A DNA stretch of 63,030 nucleotides from Candidatus Amulumruptor caecigallinarius (GTDB lineage Bacteria > Bacteroidota > Bacteroidia > Bacteroidales > Muribaculaceae), in the NCBI GenBank assembly GCA_023665605.1, contig JAMPDP010000001.1, positions 1 to 63,030 of the forward strand, given 5' to 3'. Positions 9,241 to 16,662 of this stretch are shown here, piece after piece; within the stretch, counting starts at the first letter, position 1; the number at the start of each line of letters is the position of its first letter. Made by a program: the position numbers and the translations under genes. Under the pieces are notes generated by a model, which ran no database searches, was not told where the DNA came from, and saw only the letters and a list, made by a program, of their open reading frames with translations.

Positions 9241-10872
9241 TCAGAACCGGAGGCCGGCTGTCAGCACGATGTTGCTGTCATGGTCAGTGAGCGAGGCTGT
9301 GGGGGCCTGCGATGATGACCATGAGTAGAACGTGGACTTGTGGCTGCGGTATACGTAAGCAGCGTCGATGTAGAACATCTGGTAGCGGTATCCCAAGCCG
9401 CAGGTGATGTAGTTGGTGGAGTCATCCATGCGGAAGCTCGGAGTGGTGCCGGTGTCGTAAAATCCGTCGGTGTCGATGCGTGTATCGGGGTTGGCAAGGA
9501 GCGAGTTGACCTCGTCGGAGCCCTTGGCGGGGGCTGACACGTAGCTGTAACCTGCGCGTAGGGAGAAGGCCGGGGTCACGCGGTATTCCGCGCCGAGGCG
9601 CAGGGTGTTGGTGGCCTGATAGTAGTTTTTGGCATCGTCATTGGCCACGTTCACGTCCCAACCGTCGGGGAGGCTCAGGCGCATGCTCTGGTAGGGGCGA
9701 TACTCATATTCGGCACTGATGATGGCCTTGGTGCCAATCACGCCGGCTGCACTCACGGAGAAGCGCCAGGGGGACTTGAGCGACCACTCGAAGTAGTCGA
9801 GGATGCCGTCGTTGGTATAAGTGTCGGTGCGGAGACGGTTGACTGTGCCGTCAGACATCGTGGTGGAGAAGTCGCCGATGACAGATGCGGAGCTTTCGCT
9901 GGAGAGCGAGTACCATGTGGGAGTGTGTACGGCCAGACCGAGACGCAGCTCGTTGATGGGCTTGACAATCACGCCGAGCTTCACGTTGACGCCGGTGCCC
10001 CACACGTGGTTGTAGGAGTCAAGGGTGTAGTCAGCAATGCCGGGACGCACGCCGAGTCCGGAATTTGTTTGGTAAGGCACATTGGCATCGTCAAGGCTCT
10101 CGCCGTAGGAGGTGTAGCGGTCCATGTCCACGTCAATTATGCCGATGCCGATGCCCCAGTAAACCTTGTTGACGAAGTTGCCGCCGAAATTGATGGAGTA
10201 CTCATCCATGTAGCCACGCTGGTCCACGTAGACGCCGGCGCTGCCGGTGGTGTAGCCCTGCTCTGCCAGACCCATATAAGTGTCGGTGGATGTGGGATTA
10301 ATCTCAGCGCCGTTATACATCAGGATGCTCATCCAAGGGGCATTGGAGCCAATGTAGGGGTTGAGGTAGTCGCCGCTGTACAGCTCGTCACCGGTGTAGC
10401 CGCCGGAGTAGGATGCTACGTGATTGGAGAGCGAGGTGCCATCCATAGGCATCAGTGCACGGTAACGGCGGTTGTAGTTGCGTACGCGTCCGTAGGTGAC
10501 ACCCCAGTTGAAGTAGGGCATCAGTTCGCTGCCGGTTTTCCATGAGCCGACGTAGCCGAAGTTGGGGCAATATGCCCGAGTGTGGTTCTGGGTCTCGGAA
10601 CTGAGGGCACTCTCGCCTTTGGTAGACATGATGTCGATGTCAAGCGTCACGCCCACCTCGCTGGAGCGGTATATTCCGAGGCCTGCGGGGTTGTGGGAGA
10701 GGGTGGAGAGGTCGCCGCCAAGCGCACCGAAGGCGCCGCCCATCGACATGAATCGGGCGGTGCCACGGAGCTCGTCGCGACTTATCTGCATAGCTTCAAC
10801 GGCCGTCTGGGCCATGAGGGATGCCGGGGCGGCGAGAGTCGCCAGGGCAATCATGCAATTGCGAATAAGCAT
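9241..10872 (-). CDS. Outer-membrane barrel protein, FadL/OmpP1-like
   Basis: The protein has 543 aa with a signal peptide (MLIRNCMIAL through SLMAQ) and a conserved early stretch with GGAFGALGGD and HNPAGLGIY. That stretch is typical of Bacteroidetes members of the FadL/OmpP1/TodX outer-membrane transport family (SMGGA...NPAG). The rest is rich in alternating aromatic and polar residues and ends in a barrel-like ...IVLTAGLRF with terminal Phe, as outer-membrane barrels usually do. Substrate is unknown; hydrophobic compounds are the family norm. It lies 45 bp after the Gly-rich protein gene and 43 bp before the helicase gene, all on one strand. Confidence 0.85.
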   Translation of the reverse strand: MLIRNCMIALATLAAPASLMAQTAVEAMQISRDELRGTARFMSMGGAFGALGGDLSTLSHNPAGLGIYRSSEVGVTLDIDIMSTKGESALSSETQNHTRAYCPNFGYVGSWKTGSELMPYFNWGVTYGRVRNYNRRYRALMPMDGTSLSNHVASYSGGYTGDELYSGDYLNPYIGSNAPWMSILMYNGAEINPTSTDTYMGLAEQGYTTGSAGVYVDQRGYMDEYSINFGGNFVNKVYWGIGIGIIDVDMDRYTSYGESLDDANVPYQTNSGLGVRPGIADYTLDSYNHVWGTGVNVKLGVIVKPINELRLGLAVHTPTWYSLSSESSASVIGDFSTTMSDGTVNRLRTDTYTNDGILDYFEWSLKSPWRFSVSAAGVIGTKAIISAEYEYRPYQSMRLSLPDGWDVNVANDDAKNYYQATNTLRLGAEYRVTPAFSLRAGYSYVSAPAKGSDEVNSLLANPDTRIDTDGFYDTGTTPSFRMDDSTNYITCGLGYRYQMFYIDAAYVYRSHKSTFYSWSSSQAPTASLTDHDSNIVLTAGLRF

Positions 10873-10917
10873 ATAGGAGATGAAAAAAGAGTTGTCAGCA
10901 GATGTGAATGACCTGAA

Positions 10918-12075
10918 TCAATGACGGCCGCCGCCACCGCGTGAGCCGCCGCCAAAGGAACCGCTTCCTCGCGAGCCGCCGCCAAAGGAACCGCTTCCTC
11001 GCGAGCCGCCGGAGGATGGGCGTGAGTAGCTGCTGCCTGAGGAGCTGCTGCCGCGCGAAGGCGATGAGTAGGAGTGCGATGACGAACCACCGGGGCGTCC
11101 CGTGGATGAGGAGCCTACCGACGAGCCCGAGGGGCGGCTCGATGAGCTGCCTGAGGGGCGCACGGAGCTGCCGGGACGGGTGCCTACGGATGAGCCGGGA
11201 TTGCGTCCGGGGGTGTTGGCACCGAAGCCGGGACGTCCGGGAGAGCCACCGGGGCGGTAGCCATGGGATGCAGAGGTTGTGCCGGGGCGCACGCTGCCGG
11301 GACGGTAGGCGGAGCCGGGACGATAACCGGGGTTATGACCGGGGCCGTGGCCCGGGCGCACTGAGGGGCCGGGGCGGCCGGGGGAGGGCCGGTGAGGGGG
11401 CGGAGGCGTGGGACGCCATGACGGGCGGTAGGCAGGCCAGTAGCCACCCCAACTCCATGACGGGCCCCAGTACCACGGACTCACACCCCATGAGAATGAC
11501 CATCCTGCGGGATAGTACCAGGGGTCATACCATGAGTTGTAGTATGGGTTGCCCCAGTAGTAAGCCGAGGGGTAGCCGGCGGTGATATTGAGGTTGACGT
11601 CACCGGAAGTTACCACGGTACCTCCGTTGGTGTCGATGGTGACGTCTGCTGCGTCAGGGTAATAGTAGGCCTGCGATGCCACCTGCTCGTAGACCGGCAC
11701 GGAGGCGGCGTAAGCGCTGTCAGTGGCGAAAAATCCGCGACGGTTATACTCATCCACATCTATTTGGCGGCCGTAAGCAGACTCAGCGACAGCCTCATAG
11801 GAGTCGGCCGCGGGATAGTCGGCGACAGTGGAGGTCACGGGCGCAGCGGCGCGAGTGGTGCCTGCGGCTGAAGTGGCCGGAGTGGATGTGATGGATGTTC
11901 GTGCTCCCGCGGGTAGCTGCGCGGGGGTGTAGGTGATAGTGTTGGCCGGTTGGGATTTGTCCTTCTTGGACGGCTCGGAATCGTAGATGTCGTCCTCAAA
12001 GGTCTGAGCCGAAGCCGACACAGCCGTTATGAGGGCTGCTGCGGCGAGGGCGAAGGTCTTCATGACATTCATCAT
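10918..12075 (-). CDS. Secreted Gly/Pro/Ser/Arg-rich protein
   Basis: I do not recognise a catalytic family. The 385-aa protein has a signal peptide ending VSASAQ, an acidic segment (FEDDIYDSEPSKKDK), a middle region rich in Trp, Tyr, Pro and Ser (around 190-225), and a long low-complexity tail of PGR/PGS and GSS repeats. The tail ends in two copies of RGSGSFGGGS and a basic RGGGGRH. Such tails suggest a flexible envelope or surface protein. The start at MMNVMKTF is uncertain; MKTFALAAAA, four codons later, is an equally good start. It is the first gene of a chain with the barrel protein and helicase, preceded by a good promoter at 12251. Confidence 0.75.
   Translation of the reverse strand: MMNVMKTFALAAAALITAVSASAQTFEDDIYDSEPSKKDKSQPANTITYTPAQLPAGARTSITSTPATSAAGTTRAAAPVTSTVADYPAADSYEAVAESAYGRQIDVDEYNRRGFFATDSAYAASVPVYEQVASQAYYYPDAADVTIDTNGGTVVTSGDVNLNITAGYPSAYYWGNPYYNSWYDPWYYPAGWSFSWGVSPWYWGPSWSWGGYWPAYRPSWRPTPPPPHRPSPGRPGPSVRPGHGPGHNPGYRPGSAYRPGSVRPGTTSASHGYRPGGSPGRPGFGANTPGRNPGSSVGTRPGSSVRPSGSSSSRPSGSSVGSSSTGRPGGSSSHSYSSPSRGSSSSGSSYSRPSSGGSRGSGSFGGGSRGSGSFGGGSRGGGGRH
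10941..11000 (-). repeat. 30-bp in-frame tandem duplication
   Basis: Two copies of a 30-bp unit (10941-10970 and 10971-11000) differ at one base and encode the repeated RGSGSFGGGS at the C-terminus of the Gly-rich protein. The length keeps the reading frame, as expected of a slippage-prone low-complexity tail. Confidence 0.85.
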
Positions 12076-12250
12076 AGTCAGGTGCTTGGTGGTTTTTTGT
12101 GCTTAAAGAGAGAGGTAGAATAAGAGATGTGCGGTGCAGGTGCCAGAGAGGCCGAGGCTTCGACCTGCGGATGAGCCGTGCATGTAATGCCGGCATCAAT
12201 GATTAGACATCCCGGGGCGTGGAAAGTTTAACCCTCTATCACCCCAATCA

Positions 12251-12282
12251 CAAAGGTAATGCAAATCCCCGTGAAATGCAAG
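12251..12282 (-). promoter_or_regulatory. Promoter of the Gly-rich/barrel/helicase chain
   Basis: Minus-strand TACCTTTG at 12258-12251 is preceded by CTTG at 12282-12279 with 20 nt between. The leader to the first gene would be about 170 nt. Confidence 0.65.
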
Positions 12283-12299
12283 CGACGGCACCTGCGACC

Positions 12300-12624
12300 C
12301 AGGGCAACCGCATCAAATCGTCGCCATAACGTATGCCCGGACGGAGCCGCGTAGCGGCGTGAACAATAATAGGCAGGTGCAAGGAGTGCCTTGGCAGTCC
12401 GCAGCGCCTGTTTCATGTCGGGACAGAGGGCAAAGCGCCGCGTAGCGGTGCGACAATCAGATGGGCTGTTGCACCGCTACGCGGCGCTTTGCCGGGGGCA
12501 TCTTCCCTGAACAGGCGCTAAGGTCGGCTACGCCGCCCTTGCACCTGCCTATTATTGTCCACGCCGCTACGCGGCTCCGATGGAGATACGTTATAACAAC
12601 ATTTTGATGCAGTTGCCCTGCCTT
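12300..12624. repeat. 325-bp imperfect palindrome (foldback element)
   Basis: The two halves are reverse complements with some mismatches. The left half, starting AGGGCAACCGCATCAAA, pairs with the right half ending in TTTTGATGCAGTTGCCCT. Shared inner landmarks are GGAGCCGCGTAGCGGCG, ACAATAATAGGCAGGTGCA and GGCAAAGCGCCGCGTAGCGG. The centre lies near 12452-12472. No open frame of interest is inside. A diverged half-copy lies near 49049-49130. It occupies most of the 656-bp gap between the Gly-rich protein and the small lipoprotein. Confidence 0.85.
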
Positions 12625-12642
12625 GAAAACGATGGGTTATAT

Positions 12643-12703
12643 AAAAAAGCGAAAAAGCTGCCAAGCGGAGCCGCGAAGGCTCGGCGTGGTAGCTATTTCG
12701 CTT
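12643..12703 (-). terminator. Terminator of the small lipoprotein gene
   Basis: On the minus strand a long hairpin (outer stem AAGCGAAA...TTTCGCTT; inner stem GAGCC-ttcgc-GGCTC) is followed by six T at 12648-12643. It ends 28 bp after the stop of the lipoprotein gene. Confidence 0.85.
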
Positions 12704-12731
12704 GATTAGAGTATTCCTCTAAAGCTGCTTC

Positions 12732-12944
12732 TTACTCAGCAACGGGAGCGGCAGCAACAGAGTCGGCAACTACAACAGTAGTGTCAACGCCGGCAGCGGT
12801 GCTGTCAACAACAGCAGCAGCCTCAACTGCCTCCTCAACAACGGCGGTGGTGTCAGCAGCCTCAGCAGCCTTGTCAGAAGAACCGCAAGCGGCGAACATA
12901 GAAGCGCCGAAAGAAACAGCGAGGATGTAAACTAACTTTTTCAT
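12732..12944 (-). CDS. Small low-complexity lipoprotein
   Basis: A 70-aa protein with a lipoprotein signal: positively charged MKK, a hydrophobic stretch and the lipobox FAAC with Cys at 20. The mature part of ~50 residues is built almost only from Ala, Val, Asp, Glu, Thr and Ser (for example AAEAADTTAVVEEAVEAAAV) and is acidic. The function is unknown. The gene has its own near-consensus promoter and its own strong terminator, so it is a monocistronic unit likely to be well expressed. The length and composition suggest an envelope structural or spacer lipoprotein, but nothing in the sequence proves this. Confidence 0.8.
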   Translation of the reverse strand: MKKLVYILAVSFGASMFAACGSSDKAAEAADTTAVVEEAVEAAAVVDSTAAGVDTTVVVADSVAAAPVAE

Positions 12945-12996
12945 TGTCTTAGTGATTAAATTATAGAACGGAAAATGATATGCTTCAAAAACGTGA

Positions 12997-13027
12997 CAAA
13001 GTTACGTCAAAAAGTTGAACTACCAAA
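12997..13027 (-). promoter_or_regulatory. Promoter of the small lipoprotein gene
   Basis: Minus-strand TAACTTTG at 13004-12997 and TTTG at 13027-13024 are exactly 19 nt apart, both perfect consensus elements. The leader would be about 45 nt. Confidence 0.85.
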
Positions 13028-13106
13028 CATTTTTTACGATTTTTTTTCGTGTTGGCGAGAATTTGCCCAAAAAATCAAAAAATGTGTATTAATTCAGCCC
13101 TATTTT

Positions 13107-14828
13107 TTAACGTTTCGCCTCTTTAAGTCGGGTCACTAACGAGTTGGCGGTGGCCACGGCTACGTTGATGTTGGGGCAGATGTGATCCTCGCCGAGAAGC
13201 TCGTTGATGCGTGCGTGCTCGAGCACTTCGCGCACCTTCGGAGCCACGCCGGAGAGAATCACGTGGATGCCCTCGCGCTGCGATGAGCGGATGAGAGTCT
13301 CAAGGTTGTGGATGCCCGTGGAGTCGATGAACGGCACCAGACGCATACGTATGATGCGCACCAGCGGCGGTTCGCCGGCACCGACACCTCCGAGGCCTTC
13401 GCGCATTATTTCGTCAAACTTGGTGGCCACGCCGAAGAAGAACGGACCCTCAATCTCATACACGCCGATGCCGGGAAGGATGTCAAGCACCTCATGCACT
13501 GATGTTTCCGTGCCCTCGGCAATGTCAAGCTGCTCGGAGTAAACACGAATCTGGGCGTTCTCGGTGACGCGGCGCAGGAAGAGTATCACAGCCAGCAGCA
13601 GACCTACCTCAATGGCGATGGTGAGGTCAAACACCACGGTGAGCAGGAAGGTGACGATGAGCACCGACACGTCGCTCTTGGGGTTCTTGAAGATGGAACG
13701 CACTGTGCGCCAGCCACTCATGTTGTAGCTCACCACAATCAGCACCGCGGCCAGGCATGCCATGGGGATGCGGTTGATAAGCGGCATCAGGAAGAGGAAA
13801 ATCAGCAGGAGCACGGCGGCATGTATTACGCCTGCCACGGGTGTGCGACCACCGTTGGTGATGTTGGTCATGGTGCGCGCTATGGCACCCGTCACGGGGA
13901 TGCCGCCGAAGAAGGGCACCACCACATTAGCTACGCCCTGCCCGATGAGCTCGGTATTGGAATTGGTGCGCGAACCGGTGACACCGTCGGCCACTGTGGC
14001 ACTCAGCAGGCTCTCGATGGCTCCGAGCACAGCGATGGTGAAGGCCGAAGGGAGCAGACGGTTGATGGTGTCCATCGACAGCGTGAACCCGTGAGGCTGA
14101 GGGATGTCAGTGGGCATCGACCCGAAGCGGTCACCAATGGTCTCGATGCCGAGGCCGGGGCAATAGAGCTGTATGACCCACACAGCGACTGACACCACGA
14201 TGATGGCAATCAGAGCACCGGGGAGACGCTTGGAGATTTTCGGCACCAATATTATAATAAGGAGTGATGCCACGGCCACTGCCAGCGTGGGCCAGTGGAT
14301 GGCGGTGATGTTGCTGAAATAGACGCCCCACTTGGGGATGAATGCGGCAGGGACGTCCTTCAGACCGAGACCCAGAAAATCGTTAATCTGCGTGGAGAAG
14401 ATGGTGAGGGCTATACCGGCGGTGAAGCCCACCACTATGGGGTAGGGTATGAACTTGATGACTGTGCCAAGGTGGAACAGGCCCAAGAGGATGAGTATCA
14501 GACCGGCCATAACAGTGGCAATCGCCAGGCCTTCAAGGCCGTATGAGGCGATGATGGAGTAGACGATAACGATGAACGCACCGGTGGGGCCGCCAATCTG
14601 CACGGAGTTGCCACCGAGGGCGCTCACCAGGAAGCCGCCGATGATGGCCGTGATCAAGCCTACTGTGGGGCTCACGCCGCTGGCGATGCCGAAAGCGATG
14701 GCGAGGGGGAGGGCCACGATACCCACCACGATGCCGGCGATGAGGTCATCCTTGAAGCGGGCGGCGGAGTAATCCTTGAAGACTCCAAGGAGCTTGGGTC
14801 TGAAGTCGATAGTACCCGAAAAATTCAT
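13107..14828 (-). CDS. SulP-family anion permease with STAS domain
   Basis: A 573-aa inner-membrane transporter. The N-terminal ~420 residues are strongly hydrophobic with many membrane segments and the SulP landmarks (DLIAGIVVGIVALPLAIAFG near 30, GGPTGAF near 100, AIARTMTNI near 310). The C-terminal ~130 residues form a cytosolic STAS domain (DSTGIHNLETLI near 490). SulP proteins move sulfate, bicarbonate or other anions, often with sodium or protons; the substrate cannot be read from the sequence. No sulfate-assimilation genes are adjacent. A consensus promoter lies at 14872-14902. Confidence 0.92.
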   Translation of the reverse strand: MNFSGTIDFRPKLLGVFKDYSAARFKDDLIAGIVVGIVALPLAIAFGIASGVSPTVGLITAIIGGFLVSALGGNSVQIGGPTGAFIVIVYSIIASYGLEGLAIATVMAGLILILLGLFHLGTVIKFIPYPIVVGFTAGIALTIFSTQINDFLGLGLKDVPAAFIPKWGVYFSNITAIHWPTLAVAVASLLIIILVPKISKRLPGALIAIIVVSVAVWVIQLYCPGLGIETIGDRFGSMPTDIPQPHGFTLSMDTINRLLPSAFTIAVLGAIESLLSATVADGVTGSRTNSNTELIGQGVANVVVPFFGGIPVTGAIARTMTNITNGGRTPVAGVIHAAVLLLIFLFLMPLINRIPMACLAAVLIVVSYNMSGWRTVRSIFKNPKSDVSVLIVTFLLTVVFDLTIAIEVGLLLAVILFLRRVTENAQIRVYSEQLDIAEGTETSVHEVLDILPGIGVYEIEGPFFFGVATKFDEIMREGLGGVGAGEPPLVRIIRMRLVPFIDSTGIHNLETLIRSSQREGIHVILSGVAPKVREVLEHARINELLGEDHICPNINVAVATANSLVTRLKEAKR

Positions 14829-14871
14829 GTGATGTATGAAACGAAAACCTAAAAAACCTAAAACGCGGGCA

Positions 14872-14902
14872 CAAAGGTAAGGAAAATTTCCCCCACGGCA
14901 AA
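14872..14902 (-). promoter_or_regulatory. SulP gene promoter
   Basis: Minus-strand TACCTTTG at 14879-14872 and TTTG at 14902-14899 are 19 nt apart, both perfect matches. The leader would be about 37 nt. Confidence 0.85.
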
Positions 14903-14950
14903 CTGCCGCTAAAATTATTCTATCCGTGTAGAGCCAACTGCATTACGGGG

Positions 14951-14982
14951 TTTGCAGGGGCGGGGGGAAATGCTTAACTTTG
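14951..14982 (+). promoter_or_regulatory. metK: metK promoter
   Basis: TTTG (14951-14954) and TAACTTTG (14975-14982) are 20 nt apart. Transcription would start near 14989-14990, so the SAM-II aptamer that begins near 14997 lies at the very 5' end of the RNA. Confidence 0.85.
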
Positions 14983-14996
14983 CGGCACGATAGACA

Positions 14997-15045
14997 GAGT
15001 GGACAGATTTGGCTGCTTGCAACCACTTGAAAAAATGCTAAAATC
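14997..15045 (+). promoter_or_regulatory. SAM-II riboswitch upstream of metK
   Basis: The segment carries the conserved core of the SAM-II (metA-type) aptamer in order: GTGG (14999-15002), ATTTGG (15007-15012), GCTTGCAA (15015-15022), CCAC (15023-15026), an A-rich stretch, and GCTAAA (15037-15042). GTGG pairs with CCAC as stem P1, and loop TTTGGC (15008-15013) pairs with GCTAAA with one G-U pair, giving the expected H-type pseudoknot. SAM-II binds S-adenosylmethionine and lowers expression. That makes sense upstream of SAM synthetase. Unlike many SAM-II RNAs it is not next to the start codon: metK begins 185 nt later. Confidence 0.85.
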
Positions 15046-15226
15046 GCTCCGCCGGCGCTCCCTTACCCCGCGCCGCGCACCTTTTAGCCTCCCGCCCGCC
15101 CCTCGTGACCCTTCAGCACCGGTCGTGCCAATCACGCCGTGGTGCAGGTCACACCGCTCACCTCGGACACTCCGGGCGACATGAAAAATGCAAGCGGCCG
15201 TAGTAACATACACAAAACCAGTCACT
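15046..15226 (+). other. C-rich metK leader downstream of the aptamer
   Basis: These 181 nt between aptamer and metK start with a C-rich, G-poor stretch (about 15050-15125) and contain no obvious hairpin followed by T residues. A 49-codon open frame (15035-15184), Arg- and Pro-rich, begins with an ATG inside the aptamer's 3' part. How SAM binding controls metK through this leader cannot be told from the sequence; Rho action on the C-rich stretch is one possibility. Confidence 0.5.
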
Positions 15227-16522
15227 ATGGACCGCAAAAATTACCTTTTCACCTCTGAGAGCGTCAGCGAAGGACACCCCGACAAGGTGGCCGACCAGAT
15301 TTCAGACGCCATCCTCGACAGCTTCCTCGCTTATGACCCGCAGAGCCATGTGGCCTGCGAGACCCTCGTCACTACCGGCCAGGTGGTGATAGCCGGCGAA
15401 GTCACCTCCTCGGCTTACATCGACCTGATGGAAGTGACCCGCGGCGTAATCAACGACATAGGCTACTGCCACAGCGACCTGAAGTTTGACGGCGACTCAT
15501 GCGGCGTATTCAACGCCATCCATGAGCAGAGCCCTGACATTGCCCGCGGCGTGAAGCGCGCCGAAGCTGATGCTCAGGGAGCCGGCGACCAGGGTATGAT
15601 GTTCGGCTACGCTATCGCCGAGACCGCTAACTTCATGCCTCTCACCCTCGACCTTAGCCACGCGCTGCTCCGCGACCTCTCCGCCATCCGCCACGAGGGG
15701 GAGCAGATGACCTATCTGCGCCCCGACGCCAAGAGTCAGGTGACAGTGGAATACACCCCCGAGGGTAAGCCCGTGCGCGTGGACACCATCGTCATCTCCA
15801 CCCAGCATGACGACTTCATCACCCCCGCCGAGGGTGAAAGTCAGGAGGAGGCTGACCTGCGCATGCTCAAGCAGATAGAGACCGACGTGCGGGCCATCCT
15901 GCTGCCGCGCGTCATCGCCAAGCTCCCCGCAGAGGTAGCTGCTCTGATCGGACCTGACGTGACACTCCACGTCAACCCCACCGGCAAGTTCGTCATCGGC
16001 GGCCCTCACGGCGACACCGGCCTCACCGGCCGCAAGATTATCGTGGATACCTACGGCGGCCGCGGAGCCCACGGTGGCGGGGCCTTCTCAGGCAAGGACC
16101 CCAGCAAGGTTGACCGCTCGGCAGCCTACGCCGCCCGCCACATTGCCAAAAACCTCGTGGCAGCCGGCGTGGCCCACGAAGCCCTCGTGCAGGTGGCCTA
16201 CGCCATCGGCGTGGCCGAGCCCGTGAGCCTCTATGTCAACACCCGCGGCACCGCCAAAGTGCCTCTGACCGACGGGGAGATTTCAGCCAAGGTGAAGGAG
16301 CTGTTTGACATGCGCCCCGCCGCCATAGAGCGCCGTCTCAAGCTCCGCGCTCCCATCTACCGCGAGACAGCCGCCTACGGACACGTAGGCCGCGAGCCCA
16401 TCACCGTCACCAAGCACTTCCACTCCAAGAGCGAAGGCGACCGCGACATCACCGTGGAGCTCTTCACCTGGGAGAAGCTCGACATGGTGCCGGCCATCCG
16501 CGAGGCCTTCGACCTGGCCTGA
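15227..16522 (+). CDS. metK: S-adenosylmethionine synthetase
   Basis: This cytosolic enzyme makes SAM from methionine and ATP. The 431 residues carry the family landmarks [16 protein letters not shown] near residue 17, the [14 protein letters not shown] region near 265, and [16 protein letters not shown] near 285. The frame opens 13 codons earlier, but [20 protein letters not shown] matches family N-termini, so the ATG at 15227 is used. The gene stands alone between the SulP gene (divergent) and the foldase gene, which has its own promoter. Regulation by the SAM-II riboswitch is predicted. The methionine synthase gene metH lies elsewhere in this window. Confidence 0.97.
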   Translation: MDRKNYLFTSESVSEGHPDKVADQISDAILDSFLAYDPQSHVACETLVTTGQVVIAGEVTSSAYIDLMEVTRGVINDIGYCHSDLKFDGDSCGVFNAIHEQSPDIARGVKRAEADAQGAGDQGMMFGYAIAETANFMPLTLDLSHALLRDLSAIRHEGEQMTYLRPDAKSQVTVEYTPEGKPVRVDTIVISTQHDDFITPAEGESQEEADLRMLKQIETDVRAILLPRVIAKLPAEVAALIGPDVTLHVNPTGKFVIGGPHGDTGLTGRKIIVDTYGGRGAHGGGAFSGKDPSKVDRSAAYAARHIAKNLVAAGVAHEALVQVAYAIGVAEPVSLYVNTRGTAKVPLTDGEISAKVKELFDMRPAAIERRLKLRAPIYRETAAYGHVGREPITVTKHFHSKSEGDRDITVELFTWEKLDMVPAIREAFDLA

Positions 16523-16552
16523 CGCCTTATATATACACGGCATCCGGAAATG

Positions 16553-16586
16553 TTTGCTGTTACCTCAAAAAAAAATCCTATCTTTG
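16553..16586 (+). promoter_or_regulatory. Promoter of the foldase/TPR pair
   Basis: TTTG (16553-16556) and TATCTTTG (16579-16586) are 22 nt apart. The leader to the ATG at 16663 would be about 70 nt. Confidence 0.65.
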
Positions 16587-16662
16587 TGCGTTTTAAAGGC
16601 CATCAAACACCCTTTCGCCAACAATAAACACACAATCACATAAAACCACACTATTAGTCTAA

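Noticed and set aside
10918-12075. Collagen-like protein
   Set aside because: Gly is frequent but not at every third residue; the tail has GSS, PGR and GGG mixes rather than G-X-Y triplets.
15188-15226. Extended N-terminus of metK
   Set aside because: The 13 extra residues do not match SAM synthetases; [12 protein letters not shown] at 15227 does.
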